Assembly (NCBI RefSeq): GCF_963678635.1 | Contig: NC_087068.1 | Location: 58,265,896 to 58,329,895, forward strand | Length of the DNA stretch: 64,000 nucleotides | From: Symsagittifera roscoffensis | Lineage: Eukaryota; Xenacoelomorpha; Acoela; Convolutidae | Direction of reading: 5' to 3' | Shown here: positions 46,400 through 56,569 of the stretch, piece after piece | Layout of the letters: the number at the start of each line of letters is the position of its first letter | Numbering within the stretch: the stretch's first letter is position 1 | Notes under the pieces: model-generated | Database searches by the model: none | The model's input: the letters and a program-made list of their open reading frames with translations, nothing else | Told to the model about the DNA's origin: nothing | Program-made: the position numbers and the translations under genes

Positions 46400-46690
46400 C
46401 ATTGTAAGAAACTTGATCAATTTTTGCACACGTATTAAAAAATCACTAGAAAAATTGCACACAAGTGAAAATACCTGATTGTTTTTTTGCCCTTTGTCAA
46501 AAAATTAGACACTTTTTGCATTTTGTAGAAAAAAGCAAAACTTTTTTTGCACATTGATACAAAAAAAATTGCACATTGATACATTATACATTGATACAAA
46601 AAAAAATTGAAAGACTTGTCGCAGTGTGTCAAAAAAAAGACTTTTTTCATCGCAACTCGTTGAAAAAATTGAAATGTTTTTTTTTCAGTT
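46400..46690. repeat. AT-rich minisatellite F, copy 4 (short)
   Basis: About 8 units of the same TTTTTGCATTTTGTxGAAAAAA type, with one unit tripled into a short ATTGATACAAAAAAAATTGCAC series at about 46,553-46,600. Confidence 0.75.
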
Positions 46691-46869
46691 TCTTGAAAAT
46701 CAGAAGAAAATATTACACCTTTTTAAAATTTTTATTTTCTTTTTTTCTCTAACTGTTTTGGTAATTTCATAAACATTTGAGAAAAAACTGAAGATGATCA
46801 GATGTTCTTTTATTTTTTATTGAAAAACTGACATGATCACTTTTTAAAAATCCATAAACATCAATAAAA

Positions 46870-47420
46870 TAATCAATTATTTTTAACAATTCAGGTTCGT
46901 TTTTGATTTTTGTACTTTTTGGTCTCTTTCGAGAAATGCAAAACCAATAGTTTGTGCGGAAGCCAGTTTCGGGTTAAAAAATAAAAAAGACATTGGAGTT
47001 TTTTGCTTAAAAGTTTTTTTGCAGTCTCAGAAGTTTTTGATTAAAATGTCGCCAGTTGATGAAATAGAAACTGTATTAGTGTAGATACAATCAATAATTT
47101 GGTATGTGAAATGGAATTTTTCCAATCATTGTAAGCTTGATCGACTTATGAACCAACCAGAAGTATGTGGAGTTAAGAATTTTCGAAGAACAGTAAAAAT
47201 TTTGGGTAGAGACAAAAACATTATGGTCTTTATATTCTTTTCGTACAAATCACTGGAAACGGAAACAAACAGCGATTTTTTTTCAATAGTTTGAAAAAAG
47301 CGGAGAAGAGTGTGGCACATAGTAGCAGCCATCTGGTACAAGGATTTTGCTGACAATTGTGGATTTATATAGGAACACTAACACCTTCTCCTCAATTCCA
47401 CATTTGGAAATTTGACAGAA
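46870..47420 (+). pseudogene. Unknown ORF Ga, copy 2
   Basis: Open 47,106-47,294 with KLDRLMNQPEVCGVKNF and RRTVKILGRDKNI. The second phrase WHIVAAIWYKDFADN lies at about 47,312-47,356 in another frame. It is aligned with copies at 23.0 and 52.0 kb. Unknown family. Confidence 0.45.
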
Positions 47421-47539
47421 AATTTCCATCATAGTTCCATTTACTTCTATGGTTAATTGAATTATTCGTTTTGCTCACTTCCATTTTCATGTAATCTCAT
47501 AATCCGTTTTCTTAATTTCTTCATCTGATCAGTCTGTTC

Positions 47540-48675
47540 TTTATGAAAAATTATGCTCAAGAATAGACACTAGTCTCAATTTATTGAATTCTCAAAATAT
47601 CAAACAAGAACTGGGAGAATTGCTTGGTCGCAAAAATCTTAATAGGGGAAAATTTATTTTAAACTCTGCTTTTAACTATTCAAGAAAAATCTTAGTGAAA
47701 AAGAAGGAGAAGCAATCGAAGCTTTTAAAAATACTGTTTTTCATGATGCTGAAAATTTCAGACTCGTTCCTATATTGGAACGCCTTTCTGACAAAGAGTC
47801 AACTATGGACCAGGAGCTTGGCAACTGCGACAAAAAGTATGACATAGAAACTTAAAAAGAAGGCAAGCTGTGTCACGATCAAGAAGTACAAAGTTAAAAA
47901 GTCTCCTCTTTTTCAGATTCAACTCTTCACTGCAAAAGAGAATGAAGCAATGAAAGTATTTGCTTATGTTAATTATACTTTCAACGAAATCAAATAATTG
48001 TACCAAATTTTGGGAGACTTTATGTTTGATCAGAATTGTGAAGTACAAAAATTTTGTTCTTCATCTTTTTTGTCTTGTAATTTAAAAATTTATCCTCAAA
48101 ATCATTTTTCAATTACTGTTTGAGTTGGAAAACATGAGTTGAAATACTGGTTTCTCAATAAATTTGGTCTTTCATTTTCACCAAAAATTGGGACTTTTTT
48201 ATGTTGTTCTACCAGAAACTTACCAACAACTTTCGCTAACTGTTAAAGATTCACAAAAATTATCAAATTGAAGAATTTGAACGTAGACTCACTAAATATC
48301 CATTTTGAGTGGACTCTGCATAAGGGTAGAAGAAAATTATTTTAGGACAACTATCAGATACCGAAAAAAGAACTTATAGAATATCGTAGAAACGGAAATC
48401 AAGGGAAAATTAATCAATCACTACAAGTACAAGAATATGATAAATTGCTCGATATACTTCCTTCATTACTAGGTTATTTGGAGACAATCAAGAAAACTTG
48501 TATCATTGTTGACGAATGCACTGTAGAGAATGAACGTACAAAAGTTGATGGAACTCTTATAATTGTTGAACTTATAAAGCTTGATACCTGTATTGTTTTG
48601 CACCAGGACTTGAATTTGAAAGAAATGAACCAAAAATTTCCTTTTGGAGGTCTGATTAGATACGGATATTCCTGA
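47540..48675 (+). pseudogene. Unknown ORFs Gb and Gc, copy 5 (most complete)
   Basis: Gb: NSQNIKQELGELLGRKNLNR (47,584-47,645), then KEKQSKLLKILF, TKSQLWTRSLATATK and FQIQLFTAKENEAMKVFAYV (47,918-47,975). Gc: FYVVLPETYQQLSLTVKDSQ (48,200-48,255), HFEWTLHKGRR (48,302-48,335), then an 76-codon open piece, 48,445-48,675: DILPSLLGYLETIKKTCIIV, DECTVENERTKVDGTLIIVE, NQKFPFGGLIRYGYS and stop. Roughly 350 residues are readable with frameshifts. It has no membrane segment and no recognised catalytic motif. Repeated phrases in all copies show it was a real protein or proteins. Confidence 0.55.
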
Positions 48676-48689
48676 ATGGATTAGTTAAT

Positions 48690-48946
48690 GCAAACCTGTA
48701 TGAAATAATTTTTTCCCAAATCTTCAGACTTCATAGAGTTCTCCATAACTCCGCTGGATCTGTGAAATTTACTAAAAAAAGACCGGGGTTTTGTTAAGTT
48801 GCACCTTTTCTCACCAGTTCATATTTTCTTGGCCATATGAATGGATTTTTTTCTGTTTATATGTAAAAATTTTTGCTTCATCAGTTTACGCATTGTTCGA
48901 TTGTTAGTGATTATAACAAAAAATACTCTAGAGAAAGCAGTTACCA
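48690..48946 (+). other. Segment H, copy 4
   Basis: As at 42,876: a TTCCCAAATCTTCAG acceptor-like site at about 48,714 followed by LHRVLHNSAGSVKF. No longer open. Confidence 0.35.
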
Positions 48947-49008
48947 GAATGAGTTTGGTTGTTTTGGATATTGAATGTATTGAAAATAAAATACTGAAAA
49001 ATATAGGA
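48947..49008 (+). pseudogene. 5' stub of gene X, copy 4
   Basis: MSLVVLDIECIENKILKNIG is read from the ATG at 48,949, followed by the shared switch to antisense polymerase B at about 49,009. Confidence 0.65.
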
Positions 49009-49430
49009 AATCATTAGTTTGACCATGTTCTCAAAAATGCGACGATGGTTATGTCTAACCTTGAATTTTTGCATATCGGAATCAAACTCCCACCTTGTAA
49101 ACATTCCGGTTGGCAAATTTTGACACTTTGCATTGGGATAAAGCTGTCTCGCATCAATTTCAACGATTGCTTTGCAGATATTTGATGAACCCCAGATAAA
49201 GGTTTTGTCCACAACAGCTTTCCGCATCAACAAAATAGATGGTCTATCCGTCATGTCCTTTCTAATTTTCTTGCACAAATCTCGTTCACTTTCGCAAAAT
49301 GGGTAGATTGTTTTTCATTGGTTGATTTGTGCAGATAAATATTTACCAGACTTGGAAGAGCACAGCCAAGTTTGAACATAACAATTTCTTTCTGATGATA
49401 AAACTGAATCAATTTCTCATTAATTATATT
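49009..49430 (-). pseudogene. Polymerase B fragment, copy 7 (motif A region)
   Basis: A 116-codon open stretch with KKIRKDMTDRPSILLMRKAV, FIWGSSNICKAIVEIDARQL and YPNAKCQNLPTGMFTRWEFD (motif A about 49,115-49,155). The right join to spacer C (AATTATATTAAGTATGGAAATC) is the same as in copy 5 at 43,620. Confidence 0.75.
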
Positions 49431-50264
49431 AAGTATGGAAATCAAGAAACTAGTAACTGGTACATATCAGTGTGGAAACTTCCCAAAAAATTATACATCA
49501 TTGATACCTAAATTGAATTTTTGGGCAACAAATGAACTCCTTTTCAAGTAGTTTTACAAGTTATAAAACAAATAGGGTAAAAAAATCCAATTGAATTCAA
49601 TTTATTTGCTGTTGCTTGGAGAGAAAGTATTCAAACAAATTGGAATTGAAACAATCAATTAGAATTGACCGAAATTAAAACTGATTTGATACTTTTTTTG
49701 AAATGTTTGTAAAATGTCTTTTAAAAACACTTGAATTTCCTCCAGTTAGTCCACAAGAAAAAAGAAAAAGTTCCATTTGAATTACTAATTGATGAAATAA
49801 ACGTTGAATTTTACTTTTTTCATAACTTCGTGGACGTTTTCATAGTACAAAAGGAGTTACCTGACCAAGTAAAGGTCTCTTTGGATAAAGCTATTTGATA
49901 AGATAGTTTACTTTCGATCCAAATATTGCGTACCAAAGCTTCAATTCTACTGCTGAGCTTCACCTGACAAACAAAAAAGAATTTAATCATTTTTTTCAAA
50001 GACTCTCTTATCCCCAACCGAAATCAAAAATTTGTCAAAACTCAAATTTCTTTATTCTTCCAAGTTTCTAAAAATTTTCAAAAATCAAAATCTTGCATGA
50101 TAAGGTTTGGAGTAAATTTTCAAGATTTTTGCTTCGCGGAATTCATCAATTTCGAGCTATCCTCTCAAATTTACATCAAAATCAAGAAGAGCTTGACTAT
50201 TTTATCTAAAATCAAAAATTTTGCATTGATTTTGTACAAAAAGATCAAACGACACGATGAGAAA
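49431..50264. other. Spacer module C, copy 7
   Basis: Complete spacer C between the motif A fragment and ORF D copy 6. It shares AAACTGATTTGATA, CATAACTTCGTGGACGTTTTC and CTTGCATGATAAGGTTTGGA phrases with the other copies. No gene is seen. Confidence 0.5.
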
Positions 50265-50405
50265 ATGATATTCCTTTTAATGTTTTTTCTTTTGTTATTG
50301 ACATCGACATTTTTTCTTTTATTTTACAGCAAACAACCTGTGAACATTTTTCTTGCATTTCTTGTGTGCATATTTTTTGCAAGTTTGGAAAACTTTTTCC
50401 CTTAA
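50265..50405 (+). CDS. Small hydrophobic membrane ORF D, copy 6
   Basis: A 46-codon frame, MIFLLMFFLLLLTSTFFLLF, ending SLENFFP. It is hydrophobic over most of its length and could span the membrane twice. The frame stays open upstream to 50,097. The acceptor-like TTATTTTACAG lies inside. It is the most diverged of the open copies. Confidence 0.4.
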   Translation: MIFLLMFFLLLLTSTFFLLFYSKQPVNIFLAFLVCIFFASLENFFP

Positions 50406-50759
50406 ACTGTGATTTATTCTATCGGATACGACAACCTAATATAAAAAACAATTTTCGTGGTTTTATACAACAAATTGAAAAAACTGCCCAAATTGACTTT
50501 TATTTCTGATTGGATACGGCTTTTAACCAAAATTTCCCCAAAAGGAAGCTGAATTTGGATTGGATACCACTTCCGTTCATATACGGAAAAGGAATTCTGA
50601 TTGGTTAGACCCTAATTTTCGAGTTGAAGATGCCTCTCACCCTTAACTGAAAATTGTTTTATTTTCAATTTAACTACCATCAACAACCTCCTCTCTCAGC
50701 TTTAAATCATTCATAACTCTTGTTTTACTATGTATTTTTTACGAAACTTATTCCTCAAA

Positions 50760-51099
50760 ATGATCTTCGTAGTGCAAAACAGCAACCCTTTGTACTCTGA
50801 AGAATTTTCGCCGATGTAAAACAAATCCCAGAGCGAGAATTAGTCTCTGGAGTATTCTTGGCCCAAATGGATTTCCCAATCCAAGTCTGGCAAATGATGG
50901 AAGTGATGCAAAGGGAATTTAAGGAACATCCTATGATTCGGAGTAACCATCACTGAGAATCCACATGGATGAATGCAAATTCTCAGAAACAAGGACGTCT
51001 CCAGCTCCACAACAAACACCAGCGTGGGAACCTCGTCCAGCTCTGCGTTCTATACAAAAAGTTGAGAACTCTTCGGCTGCTCGACAGCTTTTGAATTAA
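50760..51099 (+). pseudogene. Acidic ORF E, copy 6 (internal deletion)
   Basis: Starts MIFVVQNSNPLYSEEFSPM and stops; later pieces read MDFPIQVWQMMEVMQREF in another frame. It carries the same roughly 170-base deletion (ATGCAAATTCTCAG) that removes the acidic motif in copy 5, and ends with the Pro-rich piece. Confidence 0.55.
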
Positions 51100-51139
51100 A
51101 TTTTTCTGCGAATAATTGTTGTTTGATATTTATTTGCAC

Positions 51140-51540
51140 TCATTGTAAGAAACCTGATCAGTTTTTGCACACGTATTAAAAAATCACTAGAAAAATGCAC
51201 ACAAGTGAAAATACCTGATTGTTTTTTTGCCTTTTGTCAAAAAATTGAAACACTCTTTGCATTTTGTAGAAAAAAGCGAAACATTTTTTGCATATTGTTG
51301 CAAAAAAATTGATTTTTTTTTCGCGTTTTATAGAAAAAAGTGAGAAACTTTCCGCATATTGTTTAAAATTTTTTTTCATAACTTTTCGCATTTTGTCGAA
51401 AAAAGTGAAACGTTTTTTGCATTTTGTCGAAAAAATTGAAAAACTTGTCGCAGTGTGTCGAAAAAAAAAGAATTTTATATTGCAACTTATTGAAAAAACT
51501 GAAAAGTTTTTTGCAGCTTCTTGTAATTCCGAAGAAAATA
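51140..51540. repeat. AT-rich minisatellite F, copy 5
   Basis: About 12 units of the 30-bp type, TTTTTGCATTTTGTCGAAAAAATTGAAAAAC, between ORF E copy 6 and the Ga spacer. Confidence 0.8.
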
Positions 51541-51699
51541 TTCCATCTTTTAAAAAAAAAATTTTTTTCTTTATTTTTCTCTAAATGTTTTGGTAATTTC
51601 AAAAACATCTGAGGGAAAATTGATAGATTAGCAGATGTTTTTTGGTTTTTTCTAAAAAACTTTCCATGATCACTATTTAAAAATCCATAACCATCAAAA

Positions 51700-52250
51700 A
51701 ACAGTCAATTGTTTTAAAAAAACTCAGGTTAATTAATTGAGGTGTGTACTTTACGAACTGAATCAATAGTTTGTGTGAAAGCCCAGTTTCTGGTTAGAAC
51801 GTTGAAAATAACGTTTAAATTTATACGAAACAATCTTTTCTTTGCAAAACTTCGCACTTTTCAGCATCATTTCATTTCAAGTTTTGATGAAAACTTTGCC
51901 AGTTGATGAAATAAAAAATGTAGAGACAATCAAAAATTTGGTATGTGAAATGAAATTTTTCCAATGGTTGTAGAACTTGATCGAAAACTGAACCAATCAG
52001 AATTATGTGGAGCTTACAATTTTTATGGAACAGTAAGAATTGTGGGTAGAGACAAAATAAATATGGTTTCATTAATTTTTTTTTGTAAAAGTCACTGGAA
52101 ACCAAAATAAACAGCAATTTGTTATACAATAAACTGAAACAAAGCTGGGAAGAGCTTGACACATAGCAGCAGCACTCTGAAACAATGATTTTCGCTGAGA
52201 ATTGTGAATTTATACACTAATACTAACGCCTACTACTCAATTCCATATTT
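51700..52250 (+). pseudogene. Unknown ORF Ga, copy 3
   Basis: Reads VVELDRKLNQSELCGAYNF (51,965-52,020) and GTVRIVGRDKINMVS (52,028-52,070) in one frame, so this copy is less broken over the core than copy 2. A second phrase, HIAAALWNNDF in shifted frame, lies at about 52,150-52,195. Confidence 0.45.
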
Positions 52251-52409
52251 CATACAAAACTTACATCATAGTTCCATTTATTTTTATGGTTTCTTTATGG
52301 TTACTTTTACTTACATTATGGTGTCTTCAAAATCATTTTTCAATTACTGTTTGAGTTGAACAGTATGGGTTGAAATATTGGTTTTTTTAAGAATTTAATC
52401 TTAAACTTT

Positions 52410-52829
52410 CACATTAAATTGGGACTTTTTCATAATGGTCTACAACAAATGACCCAAAAAATTTCGCTAACAGTTATAGATTCACAACATTTACCAAACT
52501 TGAAGAATTTGGACGTAGACTCACTAAATACCCATTTTGAGTGGACTCATAGGATACCGATCTCATACCAAAAAAAACTACTATTATGGAATATCGTAGA
52601 AAAGAAAAACAGTGGAAAATTAATTATTCTATACAACTACAAAGAGAATAATACGATAAATTGCTCAATTTATTTCCCTCATTACTAGGTTGTGTAGAGA
52701 AATTCAAATATCTTCTATCATTATTGACAAATGCTTTCTCGAGAATGAACGTACAGAAATCGAATTAAATTCTTAGAGTTTTTGAGATTATAAAAAGAGA
52801 TTTTTCGTCAAAAACAAAAAGATAATTTC
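52410..52829 (+). pseudogene. Unknown ORF Gc, copy 6; Gb absent
   Basis: Reads GLFHNGLQQMTQKISLTVID then SQHLPNLKNLDVDSLNTHFE (52,419-52,545). The tail is strongly decayed and lacks PFGGLIRYG. ORF Gb is missing between Ga and Gc in this unit. Confidence 0.45.
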
Positions 52830-53023
52830 CAATACCAAATGTAACTTTGTTATGTTTTACCTAGATTTCCTAGTTTTGGTTTTCATGGTCACGTGATTGG
52901 GTTGCTTTTCTATTTACTTTTAAAATTTCTATTTTTCTATTTCCAAATTTTGCTTCAACAGTTTATGCATTGTTTTACTGTAAGTAACTTTATTCAAAAA
53001 TTTCAGCGAAAAAAATTAAGTTC

Positions 53024-53640
53024 ATCAGTCTGGTTATTTTGGATATTGAGCGTTATGAAAACAAAAAAGTGATTAGATCTATGAGGATGGACAATTTGTA
53101 GGATATTTTTTTCTTCCTCTCAAAAAATTCAAATCAACATCTCTATCTACTTAGTGTACAAAGCATCTTCACAGAATCAGTTAGAGCACAAAAATATACT
53201 GAACTTGAAAGAAAAATCTAGAAGCATCAGAAACGGAATTTTCTGCAAAAGGTTATAAAAAATATAATATTTAGTCAGAACTTCTGGAGACAAAGGTTAC
53301 AAACTTTGATGACTACTCATGCCCAAAAATTCAGAATTTGATTTTCAAAGATGAAAAGTATGATTGGAGGTGTAGCAATTACCCACTTGGTCATGCAAAA
53401 ACTCTTCGCTCTGCAGAAAAAAAAAGCATTTGCAATGGAACGTGGACTCGAACAAATTGTAATTCACATAAATCAATTTGTTTTATTTTGTGTTTTGAAA
53501 GCTCAAATATTTATCTTTATCGACTTTTTCATTCCAATCTGAAAGTGAAAACCAACTGGGAGATGTTGTTTTTGACGAAGAGTTTCATGAACAAAAATCA
53601 TGGAAATTTTTTGGACGTATGTGTAGGAGATCTTTTTTAG
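53024..53640 (+). pseudogene. Exonuclease-like gene X, longest copy
   Basis: The only copy that runs past the first 20 codons. The start reads SLVILDIERYENKKVI; a frameshift leads to YEDGQFVGYFFFLSKKFKS, and from 53,281 come phrases such as NLIFKDEKYDWRCSNYPLGH and AKTLRSAEKK. The DIE at the start sits like the Exo I Asp-x-Glu of RNase H-fold 3'-5' exonucleases, and the Cys/His phrase could bind metal (both inference). It lies between the Gc array and the integrase. Stops and frameshifts make it inactive. Confidence 0.5.
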
Positions 53641-54100
53641 TTTTTCGGTGCCAATTTTTTGCCATAGTCTTAATACTAGCACGCGCAATCGGTCGAATAA
53701 GGTTATCCACTACATTTGAAGAAACAAGTTTTTGGGTAGCAATTTTATCGAGTACATTTGGTTCTATTTCACCTTCTTCAACGCTATGAACAAAATAATA
53801 TCTACCGTAAAAAGTGTTTATTCCGCTAGTTGGTCCAAATGTATTTTTTGCTAGATTATATTGCTACTTTATTTTTGATTAACATCTTTATCCACAAAGT
53901 GTACCTAGTAAAAAATCGAAGATATTTATCAGAACTTACACTAAGAAGAACTTCACTGCAAAAAAAAAACGTCTTTAAGCTCGCCTAACGGCTTACAACT
54001 AATGTCTCTTATCACTTCTTTTGTCGTGAAACGATTGACATAGTATGAATCTGTTTTATCTAAATCCAAACTCAGTTTATCAATCACAAAGTACGCTTCC
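53586..54100 (-). other. Two unknown minus-strand open stretches
   Basis: Reading from 54,100: an open stretch with EAYFVIDKLSLDLDKTDSYY and FTTKEVIRDISCKPLGELKD (to about 53,960). After stops comes a stretch from about 53,850 to 53,586 with GPTSGINTFYGRYYF, NVLDKIATQKLVSSNVVDNL and IRPIARASIKTMAKNWHRK, then a TGA. The TTTTTTTTGCAG between them looks like a splice acceptor, so they may be two exons. They overlap the 3' end of gene X and diverge from the integrase. Seen once in the window; family unknown. Confidence 0.45.
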
Positions 54101-54132
54101 AAAAAATATAGCAAAAGCAGGAAAAAGAGGAG

Positions 54133-54324
54133 ATGGAACCGGGAGATTTTGATTTAATTTACAGTTCTGTAATTGAAAGTTTGAAAACAAGCAACAACAA
54201 GCTTCTTTTTGATATAATTTTGAATTATCGTAGAGTAAGATTGAGTCAATCAGGCAACATCATATTAGATAATCGAGACAAAAAAGAACCTATTGTAGAC
54301 TTTGTGTTTGTAGTAAAGCGATAA
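54133..54324 (+). CDS. Small ORF upstream of integrase
   Basis: An intact 63-codon frame starting MEPGDFDLIYSSVIESLKTS and ending KEPIVDFVFVVKR, preceded by the purine-rich AGGAAAAAGAGGAG. No membrane segment. Its middle is charged and it has no Cys. It lies between the divergent minus-strand ORFs and the integrase on the same strand. Function unknown; it could be a 5' piece of a larger broken gene. Confidence 0.4.
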   Translation: MEPGDFDLIYSSVIESLKTSNNKLLFDIILNYRRVRLSQSGNIILDNRDKKEPIVDFVFVVKR

Positions 54325-54401
54325 AAAAAATCAATTTTCCAGACATATAGCTTACCTTTTCGTAAGCTACTCAAATTTCACCTGAACTGGTTATCAACAA
54401 G

Positions 54402-55320
54402 AATGCCAAACCGAAACAAGAAACAAGTTATCAACAAGAACGCTAAAAATTCAAAATCTGAAACTGTTATTCGTAACAGATTGTATTCGATGGGTAGAGC
54501 GGCGCACAGTTTTAGGCAAAACTGAAGTATAGCAAGCGGTTTATCAAAAAAGGAAGTAAAACAATTTTTACAAATGAGGAGATCGTATATAATCTTGGTC
54601 CTGCAATCAGACGTTTCTGAAGACTTCATGTTTTTTTTCAAAACATGTCAATGAAAATTGGTGTATAAAATTGGCTTTTGTGGACAATCTAGCGAGTCGA
54701 AACAATGAAGTCAAACTTTTTTTGCTGAGTGTTGATGCTTTTTTTGCGATATGTCAGAGATCAAACAAGATAAAAATTTCCCAAAGACACATTTAGTAAG
54801 CTTTCAAAAAAAAACATTCACGAAAAAACACACTCCTGAAAAAGATTGTGTTGATACAGGAACAGAACATGGGGGAATTATCAAAAAACTTCTCAATGAG
54901 TGAAACAAAAGCTGCAATTGCAGAGAGAGCAATTCAGTCCCTTAAACATATAAAATTTCAAAAAATTCAAGATCATGGAAAAAAAAGTTGTTTCAAACTT
55001 GCAGCAATAAGTTCCTACATGAACATGTTGTAAAATTCGCTCTATTGGAAAATTTACGAGAGATGTAAAAATACTGGTTTTTATCAGTTTTGTATAACAA
55101 AACGTTCATGAATTATACTAAACCAAAATTCAAAATTGGGAATAGAGTGAGAATGTTTAAAAATGATATTCCGAATAAGATACTAGCCTCAGTTTACAGG
55201 TGAATTTTTGAATACAAAAAAAATCTCCAACATACGTTATCAGAATTCTCAACTTTTAGGAAATTTTTAAGAGGAAGAGATGAGAAAACTTTCAGATTAA
55301 AGTCGAATCTTTTTTTTTGA
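54402..55320 (+). pseudogene. Polinton integrase (rve type), decayed
   Basis: Integrase joins element ends to host DNA. An N-terminal part reads LSKKEVKQFLQ (about 54,540). The catalytic core follows in shifting frames: LAFVDNLASRNN (about 54,690), where the position expected for the first catalytic Asp is Lys; VLIQEQNMGELSKNF (54,850-54,895) around the second; and SETKAAIAERAIQSLKHI (54,900-54,950), whose Glu in AERAIQSLK is the third. The C-terminal part YTKPKFKIGNRVRMFKNDI (about 55,120-55,175) fits the SH3/chromo-like tail. Relatives are the C. elegans F54H12.3-type proteins (established knowledge). About 60 residues after the second acidic site are deleted. Confidence 0.75.
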
Positions 55321-55439
55321 ATTGAACTTCTTTGGATCATTTGTCAAGAATTCTTTTATTATTGAGCAAGTTTCTAATGCTTCTTTTAATTTTATCCGAA
55401 AAAAAGTCTGGATCTTTCACCAATTGCTACTGGAGCAAA

Positions 55440-56130
55440 TACATCTTTAAGGAGAATAGGAGGTTGCTATTTCAGAAATATCGTATACTTCATTGCACCA
55501 AAACGTAACTGAGGCAAAATTAAATTTCAGAGAGGGGCGAGAAAAAACTGAGGAAAAAAGAAAGATTGAACTGATGCATATTGACCCTGTAATGTGCCCA
55601 AGTATTGTGAATGTAGTTGTAGCCATGGATGACAAAGTACATGAACGTATAGTGCACAAAAATTTGAATACAACGGAATTTATTTATCAGTAGATAAGAT
55701 TACAAAAAAAAGAAGCCATTCTTTTACCTGAGGATCAATGAGTGTTTATTATTCAAAGTGCTGATTTGAGTTACATTTCTGGTTTTGATTTGGAACAAAA
55801 TCAGACTGGGGTTAGAATGAAAGCAAAAGGTCTACATTATCCTCAGTATTCTTACCAATTTATAAGAATACATTCCCTGATGATTTAGGGTGATATTATA
55901 AAACATAAACAAGAAGGTGATACAGAAACGCTCTTGCTGCGTTGTAATTCATTCAATTCCCGGGTAAAAAAAGGGGACATGATGTCTGCAGCACAGTACA
56001 TGAATTAATGGTCTTTTAAAAATCTACAATTACAAAAAACTATCGAAAAATCTTTGCATAGCATGAAAATAGAGGTAAATGATACTACAGGCAAAAAAAA
56101 ACTTTCGTGTCTGTAGAAATTATTTGAGTT
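55440..56130 (+). pseudogene. Minor capsid-like protein, plus copy
   Basis: Polinton minor capsid (penton-type) candidate. The frame 55,493-55,693 reads EAKLNFREGREKTEEKRKIE, HIDPVMCPSIVNVVVAMDDK; later frames give NQTGVRMKAKGLHYPQYSY, QFIRIHSLMI (about 55,850-55,890), DTETLLLRCNSFNSRVKKGD and SLHSMKIEVNDTTGKK (56,050-56,100). At least three frame changes. Its order directly after integrase and before the small basic protein and major capsid, and its inverted copy at 60.6-61.3 kb, support the call. Confidence 0.6.
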
Positions 56131-56184
56131 GTTCTCTGTTTTTGCAAGATCTGGGACAATCATTTTGACTTACACATTAAACGA

Positions 56185-56520
56185 AATTGTTGCTCAAAGT
56201 TCAGACAATTTTCTTGTTTTTCGTGGACTTGCAAGTCAGCGAGCAAGAAGTTTTTGTGCTCTTGCACAAACTATTGAGAGAACTGTGATCCCTATTAAAA
56301 AAATGTAGTCACAACTGCAAAAAAAATTGGATCAGATTTATCTGAAATTGAAGCTCCAGAGACTGGAGAATTTGTCAGTGGACGAAACAACTCAAAAAAT
56401 TAGCAAAGTTTTTTGGAACTAGAACAGTTCAAAAACAGTTGGGAGGTGGAAAAAATAAGTCCAAGGGTAAAACTAGAAGAAATTTTTTTCGAAAAAGTAG
56501 GTTGAAAACATTGCATCTTG
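56185..56520 (+). pseudogene. Small basic protein between the capsid genes, plus copy
   Basis: Reads IVAQSSDNFLVFRGLASQRA then RSFCALAQTIERTVIPIKKM before a stop; other frames hold QLGGGKNKSKGKT-type and NFFRKSRL basic ends. The minus copy (60,235-60,587) keeps the ATG which here is ATT. Proteins with an FRG..QRG start and a basic tail sit between minor and major capsid genes in Polinton-like elements; the exact role is not known to me. Confidence 0.55.
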
Positions 56521-56569
56521 AAAAAACTTTTTTGACAACATAAAATAAGTTTAAATCAAAATAGCCACT

